Source: Triglochin maritima
Lineage: Eukaryota > Streptophyta > Magnoliopsida > Alismatales > Juncaginaceae
DNA: 64,000 nucleotides
Assembly: GCA_963682175.1 (NCBI GenBank)
Contig: OY821777.1
Coordinates: forward strand, 21,720,001-21,784,000
Reading direction: 5' to 3'
The notes beneath the pieces are model-generated. The model did no database searches. It was not told the origin of the DNA and saw only the letters and a list, made by a program, of their open reading frames with translations. Positions 55,330 through 64,000 of this stretch are shown piece by piece; the stretch's first letter is position 1, and each line of letters begins with the position of its first letter. The position numbers and the translations under genes are program-made.

Positions 55330-56515
55330 TGATTGAGATTTTATTAGTTTAATACCACAAGTGCACGACAACGGTGAAGACGCGACAAATACGGGTTGTG
55401 TCCTCAAGGAGTTGTGCGCGTTGTTGTTATCACCATACTCAAGTGGGAAGAGAAATAGATGGAGAGATTTTGGCTAAAGTAACTAAACTAAACTAAGATA
55501 TAAGAAAACAAGCTAACTAAACCCCTTGGAGTAGTGGAGGTGCAATAGTGAGGTGTGTGTTCATGAGGGTGTCCAACCATTAAGCATATGTGTAAGAGTG
55601 TGTCTTTACAAGTAGGAGCTCGTGTGAAACCTAAGTGTGAAACCCATACAATTACATGGTATACAAGACTAGGATTGGTTAGCATGAAGTCAAGATCAAT
55701 TTTATGGATTGTGAAGTATGCAATAAGAACATAGTGTGGCCATTAAAGCATCAATCAATCTTAAGCATAACCTTAGTTCATTCAAGCAACATAAACCAAA
55801 TCAAGCAACCAATGTTTTCAAGTCAATTCCATCGTCAAATAAAACTCATCACAAGCAATATGTCAAATATAGATCTAGTCTGAAACAAGTATCTAGTGTG
55901 ACCATTATCTCATCCATAACAAGATTAACATGCTATTAGTTTTAGATCTAACATTAGGAACATGGAAATGACACAAACTTAGGAACCCATCATACACCTC
56001 ACCATCAACTACATTGCCTCCACCTCAAGTAGGGTGGATCTACTCGGTAATCATAATAACAGGCATGGAAAGCAAGAGATTAAGACTAAACATGACATAA
56101 AACTCTAACTAGAAAACTAACCAACAAAATCAAAAATTAATTGCATATAAAGAAAGTTAATGACAAGAGGAACATGAATCCAACATTATATTAAAGAAAA
56201 TGTGAGATTACAAGCTTCATCCACCTTCCTCTACTTGCAGCCAAATTGGGTAAAAATTAGCCTACTCTAATGGTGGAAGTGGAGAAGTAGAGGAAAGGAA
56301 GAAAAACCATGCTATTTGTAGAAGAAAGTGTGGTGTAGATGATTCTAGGAGCAATCCAATGGCTGAAATTGATATCTGTAAGTTCTGGTGCACTCAATTC
56401 AGCAATTCTAAGTCACGTATGAAATTGGAGGGGATTTGGACCAAATTTCTCAAAAAAACTTAAGTTATGTGTTTTGCATGTGGGGTGCACTACACACAAT
56501 TATCTCATACATTAG
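55330..56515 (-). repeat. Diverged Athila-like LTR, reverse
   Basis: Begins TGATTGAGATTTT next to the primer site and continues with 'accacaagtgcacgac' and 'gacaaatacgggt', as in the other Athila-like LTRs. Further right it diverges strongly. The far end was not resolved, and no USE-like box was found. Confidence 0.55.
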
Positions 56516-56529
56516 AGAGAAGTCTCACA

Positions 56530-56930
56530 ATCCCAAAAACGCCTACACTACACTCTAAGCCTAAACTCCACACTTATGATCATAGTCATATCTAACTCAA
56601 AGTGTGCTCAAGAATTAGAGACTGTTGTTCCACTCCAAAATTGTTTGCCAAGAGGCAATGGTCTTGGTGAAAGCCCAAGATAAAAATAGTATAGACTTCG
56701 GTGAGAGCCCGACGTGTTCCTTCTCGGATTTTGAGAAAAGGAGACCAAGTTAGGCGAGGTTTGTTCGCTAGCTTGCTGTGTAAAGGCTTAATGTCATCCC
56801 AGAACGAGATTGATAGTGAAGTCGTGAGCGGAGCATGCAAGAGAGGAAATAGGCAGGAGGCCGAACCTCTATAAAAAATTTCGGTGAAATTGTGATTTGC
56901 ATATTTTCCTTCTTTACTTGTGTAACGTCC
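56530..56930 (+). repeat. Copia LTR fragment related to copia A
   Basis: Matches the reverse of about 19700-20040: 'gtcttggtgaaagcccaaga', 'gacttcggtgagagcccga', 'gtgaagtcgtgagcgga' and 'gccgaacctctataaaaa'. Cut at 56930 by the Tekay-2 LTR. Confidence 0.75.
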
Positions 56931-58790
56931 CGGTTCCGCACGGGGTCAACACAGAAGTCAAAATCAGAGTTCTCGTGGAAACAAGGAACGTCACAAGAAA
57001 ACGATAAAACAGTAAGGAACAAAGAGAAAATAATTGGAGCTCCATAACAATTTGGAATAAAATAAATAAGATAATTCAAAAGATTTGAGAACAGACACTG
57101 ACTGTGATTAGAAAGTAATGACATGACTCGATAGCATAAAAGGACAAATAATAGTAACATAGAACACATCAGTTCCCGGTGCACCGAGTCCCCCAAGGTT
57201 ATCCACCACAGGCTACCTACTCGGTAATACCTGCAAAACAACCATCATACAACGAATGAGTTTTCATAAAGAAAACTCAGTATGCCTTCGGGCAGTAAAA
57301 ACCAATTCTCACGTAGTCGGTGAAACCAATTATCAATACCATTAATCACAGTGAAGATAATCCAATAGTTATTAATCACAATACCACTTTATCATTTCTT
57401 TTAGTAAGTACAATCACTACAATACGGGCAGTCCCCATAACATTAATAATTAACATTATCATCCATCACTTTAGTTAGCCAATACAATCACACTAGTGCG
57501 GGAATCCTATAGATCTCCCACCGCTGGCACATGTGGTCTTCCATTTGGTGTATGACTCATCCTCACTACCATACATTAATCATCACTACCAACATTATCA
57601 AATAAAACCTTCGTTAATTAATGTGAGGATCGCATACACCAACCTGTGTCACGGTAGAAATCAGATCTGATTCTGTGGACTTATTGCTGCCACACGTCTC
57701 CTCAGAGAGTATCGCCTCAACAGGCCGGTATTGCTCATTAAGAGCAAGTCGTACCAATACAGTGAATTTGTTATTATTTACCAGTGTTCTTCCCAACTAA
57801 CTAAGGGAGGCAAATATCATCTATTTTCTTTAAAACAATAATATAGAAATTCAAGGCTGAGGGTGCGATTATACCATTTAAAAGCACAATAACTGACGGT
57901 GTTAGAAAACAAAATTATTTTGTTTGATGTAAAAGCACGATATCTAACAGTCTAGAGTAGGAAATGCAATTAACTCAAAATCCTAAACCCAATATTATAA
58001 AGGGCATGGGTACTAAATGTCATTCACCCAAAACATTAAATCATAATATTCATAAAAGACTAGGTAGAAAGTGCAATACTGTAAACCATAAATCTAACAT
58101 GTAAAATGCCAACATTTAAATCCTTCCATCGCAAAACCCAAAACGTGTGGGCCAACATGCAATTTACCCAATTATAAAACCAACCAGCAATCACCCTCCA
58201 CTTCCTCCTCTTCTTCTTCTTCCGATCCAGCCACCAAGGCCTCTCACGTTCACGCATGGAAGCGACCATCGCGTGTACTCCGACTTTATCCCTTCTCCTC
58301 GCGCACGCGACTGCTCCAGTAACGATCCAGACTTCGACAAACTCCAACGACGAGATCGACGACCACGATCTGCACCGATGTGTGGCCTCCATCAGCGGCA
58401 TCCACGGTGATCTCCTTCGACATGCGGCTCCCTCTAGCAGTTCCCAATAGGGTTCATCTCGCGACCTCGACAACGACTCTGACCTCAATTCTGACGTCAA
58501 CCTCCTACGTGACAGTGAGGTAGGTTAAGGGTGAGCTGACAAGTCGACCCTCGACATGACCAACTACGATGAACGTTCAAGCATATACCAAAGGCATACC
58601 TCCGATAGGTTTGTCCTTCCAAACTCTGACCGCGTCCTCTGTTCACGTTCCACCTTCAGCGTCGCCGTCAATTGCAGTCGAGTAGGGTTTTAGGGTGAGA
58701 ACAACTTCCTTTTATTCCAACCTTAATATTGCTTAAGTAGGATAAAAGGTATCCTAAACGTAACCCCTTTCTTAAATCATAGTTATTGCC
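56931..58790 (-). repeat. Tekay-2 3' LTR
   Basis: Starts TGTAACGTCCCGG in plus coordinates; the right edge is uncertain because the sequence next to truncated pol is scrambled. Minus-strand features: donor-like GGAG|GTATGCC at 58599, hairpin GAGTTTTC-TTTAT-GAAAACTC at 57258-57278, acceptor TTTTGCAG|G ending at 57231. No CGGTCGACCG array. Confidence 0.7.
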
Positions 58791-60018
58791 AAATTAAATC
58801 CTTAATTATACCTGATTTTATTATGATTAACTTTCCTTTATGCCCGAACCTCATGATACCTTTCGTTGGTGATATCTTCAAGAAAACATGATCTCCAACC
58901 TCAAACTTTAGCTCTCTCTTCCTTCGGTTTGCATAGCTTTTCTGCCGACTTTGTGCAGTTGCCAGCATTTTCTTGATCAAGTCTACCTTCTCAGCATACA
59001 ACTGGACAATTTCTGGTCCAACCAGTTGTCTCTCCCCCACATCGCTCCAACACAAGGGTGATCGACACGGTCGTCCATACAAAGCTTCATAAGGTGTCAT
59101 CTGTATGCTTGCATGATAACTATTATTGTACGCGAACTCGATTAATGGCAAATGGTCGTCCCAATTCCTTACTAAGTCCACTGCGGCCGCCCTCAACATG
59201 TCTTCCAATGTTTGGATGGTTCTCTCTGACTGTTCATCTGTTTGAGGATGGAACGTCGTGCTGAACTTCAACTTCGCTCCCAAAGCTTTCTGCAGTCCTT
59301 CCCAGAACTTGGAAGTGAAATGAGGGTCCCTATCTGAGATGATGGACACTAGCACCCCATGTAGTCTCACAATCTCCTCGATGTACAACTTAGCTAAGGC
59401 TTCCAATGACAAGTTTGTTCGGATGGCCAAGAAGTGGGCGGACATGGTCAACCTATCCACGATCACCCACCCTGCGTCATGGAAGCGTTTGGTCTTGGGC
59501 AAGCCAGTCGCGAAATCCATCGTCACATGCTCCCATTTCCACTCAGGCAGATCCATCTTCCGCATCACTCCTGCTGGCCTTTGGCGTTCTATCTTCACCT
59601 GCTGACAAACCAAACACTTAGAGACGAATTCTGCAATGTGCATCTTCATGCTTTTCCACCAGAAGTTCCTCTGCAAATCCTTGAACATTTTAGTGTCACC
59701 CGGGTGTATCGTGTGTCCGGACTTATGTGCTTCTTCCATGATCTCTTTCCTAAAACCATCAACACTTGGCACCCACAATCTATTCCTGAAACGCAAACCT
59801 CCATCAGCGGCAATCCTGAGGTCTGCATTCTCTTTTGTCGAAGTTTGATGTAGCTTAGGCAATTCTGAGTCTTCTCCTTGTTTCTTCAGTATCTTCTCAA
59901 TCACAATTGGTTTGACTCTAAGGCTTGCAATCATTACATCACTCCTTTGTTCGACTGATGGCTTCCAATGCACGAGGTCTTCAACCAATTTCCATTCCTG
60001 AACAAATATACTAGCCAC
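58783..60018 (-). pseudogene. Tekay-2 integrase
   Basis: 411-residue frame with the zinc finger (AHKSGHTIHPG, CLVCQQ), catalytic MDFATGLPKT, ISDRDPHFTSKFW and [19 protein letters not shown], and the start of the C-terminal domain (KSYANRRKRELKFEVGDHVF). It ends abruptly after MRFGHKGKL with unrelated residues, so the DNA-binding tail and chromodomain are deleted. Confidence 0.9.
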
Positions 60019-61273
60019 CGAGCCTTCCCATTTCCGACTTAAGGCATCCGTCGCCTTTCAAGGGTGATAGGAAATAATGAAGTAATAATCCTTCAAGAAC
60101 TCCAACCACCTTCTTTCTCTCATGTTCAACTCCTTTTGTGAAAATAAGTACCTTAGGCTCTTATGATCAGTGAAAACTTTGAATTGCTCTCCATACAGAT
60201 AATGTCTCCAGATTTTTAAAGCGTACTACTATTGCTAGTTCCAGATCGTGCATTGGATAATTTCTTTCGTGCGTCTTCAACTGCCTTGAGGCATAAGCTA
60301 CCACTTTCTTGTGCTGCATCAACACGCATCCCAACCCTGTTCCAGAAGCATGTCTATAAATCACGTAACCTCCACTCCCAGAAGGGAGTGTTAGGACAGG
60401 TGCTGATGTAAGTCTCTTCTTTAATTCCTGGAAGCTATCCTCGCACTTCTAGGTCCAACTAAAATTAGCTCCTTTACGAGTCAAGGCCGTCAACGGAGAT
60501 GCTATGTTTGAGAAGTCCTGAATAAACCTCTTGTAGTAATCAGCGAGTCCAACAAAACTTCTGATTTTGGAAGCATTCTTCGGCGCATCCCACTGCATCA
60601 CTGCCTCTACCTTAGCTGGGTCCATAGAGATTCCCTCTTTGGATACAATATGCCCGAGAAACATGACTTGCTCCAACCAGAACTCACATTTTGAAAACTT
60701 CACATAAAGTTTTTTTCCCGCAAAACCACCAACACGATCCTCAGGTGCTCCTCATGTTGTTCCCGATCAGAAGAGTAAATCAGGATATCATCAACGAATA
60801 CAATCACGAACTGATCTGAGAACGGTTTTAACACTCTATTCATTAGGTCCATGAAAGCTGCTGGTGCGTTAGTCAAACCAAATGGCATGACTAGAAACTC
60901 ATGGTGTCCGTATCTTTTCCCGAAAGCTGTCTTTTGTACGTCCGTCTCCTTAATATGCAATTGGTGATAACCGGACCGCAAATCAATCTTCGAGAATACC
61001 TTGGCTTTCCACAACTGATCGAATAAGTCATCTCTTCGGGGGTAAGGGATACCTGTTCTTTATCATCACTTTATTCAACATCCGGTAATCGATGCATATT
61101 CTCAAGGATCCATCCTTCTTTTTGACGAACAACACCGGTGCTCCCCACAGCGAAACACTGGGCTGGATAAATCCCTTATCCATCAACTCTTACAACTGCT
61201 TCTTTAGTTCCCCTAACTTTGTTGGTGCCATTCTGTACGGTGCCTGTGATATTGGTGCAGTACTTGACATTAA
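60019..61273 (-). pseudogene. Tekay-2 reverse transcriptase and RNase H
   Basis: Reads in several frames: [20 protein letters not shown] (about 61150-61100), [19 protein letters not shown] and [12 protein letters not shown] with the FVDD box (60700-61014), FWLEQVMFLGHIVSKEG (60449-60703), and RNase [21 protein letters not shown] (60167-60364). An extra C in a C-run near 61038, and at least two other frameshifts plus stops, disable it. Confidence 0.9.
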
Positions 61274-62890
61274 CTATATAGAGAACTCAATTTCTCTCTT
61301 AGTAAGCAATCCTTCCAGATCGTCGGGCAAAACGTCAGGAAACTCACGGACGACTTCAATATCCTCCAAATGATTTGGCAATGATTCCACCGTCACCAAA
61401 CTAGATAGGTAGGCAAGACAACCATTCCGCATCATCATCTGCACCTTCAAAGAGGAAACAACTATCCGTCGATCCTTGCTTCTGACTCCTCTTATCATCA
61501 CGTTCGTTTGGTTAGGCATAGTGATCACAATCTTCTTGTCACAGAATCGTACACATGCATCATGTTGCGTTAGCCAATCCATGCCCAAAATAACATCGAA
61601 TTCTGACATTGGTAGGAGAACTAAATCTGCAGGGAAGTCTTGACCTTCCCAAACTATCGACATTTTCGGGAAGAATTTCCTTACCGAAAGAACATCACCC
61701 AAGGGTGTACTAACCTCGAGAGTGAATGTTAGCTTCTCAGGTAAACATGCCAACATTCTAGCAATATTTTCAGATATAAAAGAATGTGTTGCACCACAAT
61801 CAAATAAAACTTTGGCGACAAGGCCAAAAACATAAAGTGTACCTTCAACCACCGCATTGGTGTTTTCCAAGTCTTCAGCTTTGATCTCAAAAACCCTCCC
61901 AGCTGCCTTCTTCGGTGCCACAGTTTGTGCCAAACCGCTAGGCTCACCTCTCCTTTTAGGGCAGTGCCTGACATAATGCCCCTTTTCTCCACATCCCAAA
62001 CACGATCCACCCTCGAGATAACATTCTTTTCCAACATGTTTGTTGCCACAGTGCCTGCACACCCCCTCTTGGTGCCTACTGAAAGTCCTTTCGTGCATCT
62101 TTGGCTTTTTGTTAGACTCTCCTCGGGATCTCCCACCACTACCATAGTTGTTGTGGAAGTCCCTGAGAAGCCTCTTCTTCTCTTGAAAATTCTCCTGGTA
62201 ATCCTCTTCTAGGATGGTGGCACACTTCACAGCTTCCTCCAATGTATTTGGCATCCTCACCAGAACCTTTGATCTCAGGTGCTTATTGAGTCCCTTGGTA
62301 AACTTCATGGCTCGCAGCTCTGGTGTGACATAGATATTCAGACAATAACGTTCCAGGGAGTTGAACTTGTTCATGTACTCCACCAGGGTCATGTTCCTCT
62401 TCTTCAGTCTGAGGAACTCCTCTCTCTTCTTGTCCCTGACATGCTGAGGAACGTACTTCGCAGAGAACTCCCTCAAAAACTCCTCCCATTCGATGTCTTC
62501 TCGGTCACCAAAGACCACTGCAGATGTGGCCCTCCACCAGCTAGACGCTTGGTCACCAAGAATATACGTAGTGAGGTCCACCTTCATCTCATTTGGGCAG
62601 CAAAGTACCCTGAATACCCGCTGGATCTTGTAAAACCAATCCTCTGCTGCATCCGGATTTAATTCACCACGGAATGTGGGTGGCTTATGTCTCATGAATT
62701 TTTCATACATATCGCCCAAGCTAGTTCCGTGGACTCGGGCACTCTGCTCCTCCATCAGGCTTCCGGTCCTTTCTGCTCCACCGAAACCATCATCGAATCT
62801 TGTCCAAGTCGGCATCCTCGGTGCACCACGTGGCACCGGAGGAGCTCGTGGACCAGTATCATGCCGAGGAAAAATGCATTTCGGAGGCAT
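61274..62890 (-). pseudogene. Tekay-2 gag and protease
   Basis: Intact 538-residue frame. Retrotrans_gag at residues about 70-200 (KPPTFRGELNPDAAEDWFYK, QASSWWRATSAVVF, WEEFLREFSAKYVPQHVRD), CCHC knuckle at 297-310 (CLGCGEKGHYVRHC), and protease D364-C365-G366 (LFDCGATHSFIS). The frame ends at a stop after REIEFSI, before RT. This is the best preserved part of Tekay-2. Confidence 0.92.
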
Positions 62891-63052
62891 CTAAAAAAAC
62901 GCAGAATAAGACGATAAGGAATACAATTACTAGTTCTGGTGTTGTCTAGAGTAAAATGTCAAGTAATAGCAGTAATAAAATTTTAGTGTTTCTATCGGTG
63001 GATTTCCTTGGGTTCTGTGCATGGTGGAACCTCTATTCCTCAGATACCAAGT

Positions 63053-64000
63053 TGTAAGTCCCGGTTCCGCATGGGGTCAACACGGAAGTAAAAATAGGAG
63101 TTCTCGTGGAAACAAGGAACGTCACAAGAAAACGATAAAACAGTAAGGAACAAAGAGAGAATAATTGGAGCTCCATAACAATTTCGAATAAAATAAATAA
63201 GATAATTCAAAAGATTTTGAGAACAGACACTGAGTGTGATTCGAAAGTAATGACATCACTCGATAGCATAAAAGGACAAATAACAGTAACATAGAACACA
63301 TCAGTTCCCGGTGCATAGAGTCCCCCAAGGTTATCCACCACAGGCTACCTACTCGGTAATACCTGCAAAACAACCATCATACAACGAATGAGTTTTCATA
63401 AAGAAAACTCAGTATGCCTTCGGGCAGCAAAAACCAATTCTCACGTAGTCGGTGAAACCAATTATCAATACCATTAATCACAGTGAAGATAATCCAATAG
63501 TTATTAATCACAATACCACTTTATCATTTCTTTAAGTAAGTACAGTCACTACAATACGGGCAGTCCCCATAACATTAATAATTAACATTATCATCCATCA
63601 GTTTAGTTAGCCGATACAATCATACTAGTGCGGGAATCCTATGAATCTCCTACCGCAGGCACATGCGGTCTTCTAGTTGGTGTATGACTCATCCTCACTA
63701 CCATACATTAATCATCACTACTAACATTATCAATTTAAACTTTCATTAATTAATGTGAGGATCGCATACACCAACCTCTGTCACAGTAGAAATCATATCT
63801 GATTCTGTGGACTTATTGGTGCCACACGTCTCCTCAGAGAGTATCGCCTCAACAGGCCAATATTGCTCATTAAGAGCCAGTTCTGCCAATACAGTCAATT
63901 TGTTATTATTTACCAGTGTTCATTCTCTTTAAAACAATAATATAGAAATTCAAGGCTGAGGATGCGATTATACCATTTAAAAGCACAATAACTGACGGTC
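63053..64000 (-). repeat. Tekay-2 5' LTR, partial
   Basis: Starts TGTAAGTCCCGG in plus coordinates and matches 56931-57900, with the same hairpin and acceptor at about 63362-63410. It lacks the segment 'ttcccaactaactaaggg...' present near 57790-57825. It continues beyond the window. Confidence 0.9.

Larger units (their letters stand above)
56931..64000 (-). mobile_element. Tekay-2: older chromovirus, runs off window
   Basis: 3' LTR at left, gag-pol on the minus strand, a degenerate primer site near 63037-63049 (minus strand TGGTATCTGAGG), and a partial 5' LTR. The two LTR segments differ by several percent plus an indel of about 35 bp, and pol has multiple frameshifts. The left flank ACTTG (56926-56930) cannot be paired because the right end lies outside the window. 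Confidence 0.9.

Noticed and set aside
58147..58450. Two overlapping plus-strand frames (87 and 64 residues)
   Set aside because: They lie antisense within the Tekay-2 LTR and have no recognisable domain.
1..64000. Host protein genes, rRNA, tRNA or organelle inserts
   Set aside because: No conserved exon series, tRNA cloverleaf or rRNA core sequence was recognised. Every recognisable coding block belongs to a transposable element.

Overview
The window looks like repeat-rich chromatin from a flowering plant, probably pericentromeric. I recognise no host gene, rRNA or tRNA gene. Almost everything assignable is transposon-derived: Ty3/gypsy chromoviruses (Tekay/Del-like), Athila-like elements primed by tRNA-Asp, Ty1/copia elements, and two CACTA (En/Spm) DNA transposons with TNP2 transposase remnants. 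Clade names rest on motifs read by eye.

Layout. 1-650: end of an Athila-like LTR plus primer site. 650-9439: CACTA-1 (transposase on the minus strand), broken by a 3-kb gypsy solo LTR (2977-7612, duplication TCAGG), itself broken by an Athila-like solo LTR (5157-6785, CGCTG), and by a second Athila-like solo LTR (7813-9214, GTCAA). 9440-14002: decayed repeats, a 20-25 bp minisatellite and a diverged direct repeat. 14003-19232: CACTA-2 with TNP2, an accessory region and an Ulp1-like protease. 19232-20914: 5' part of copia A (minus), joined to the pol of copia B (20915-28606, minus). The LTR of copia B carries another Athila-like solo LTR. 29106-30914: gypsy solo LTR (TATAC). 30915-34810: low-complexity and minisatellite DNA. 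34811-43955: nearly complete chromovirus 'Tekay-1', LTRs about 99% identical, gag-pol in one frame with three stops. 45718-53435: reverse gypsy solo LTR (GATAT) containing a complete non-autonomous Athila-like element (46651-52335, GAGCA). 53441-56930: copia pol and LTR relics plus an Athila-like LTR. 56931-64000: older chromovirus 'Tekay-2' (minus), running off the window.

Cross-element patterns are the most interesting content. (1) Five different gypsy LTRs share a donor-like AG|GTATGYC (GC variant in one), a GGCATAC-plus-hairpin motif and a CAG|G acceptor, so an LTR leader intron is predicted. In three of them it encloses arrays of the palindrome CGGTCGACCG. (2) The same palindrome array also occurs in a copia LTR. 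(3) Athila-like LTRs carry a sequence like the plant snRNA upstream element about 32 nt before a TATA box. (4) The non-autonomous Athila-like element carries about 580 bp homologous to the leader intron of the two CACTA transposases.

Target-site duplications give order: CACTA elements and copia relics are oldest, then gypsy LTRs, then Athila-like LTRs. Tekay-1 is among the youngest insertions.
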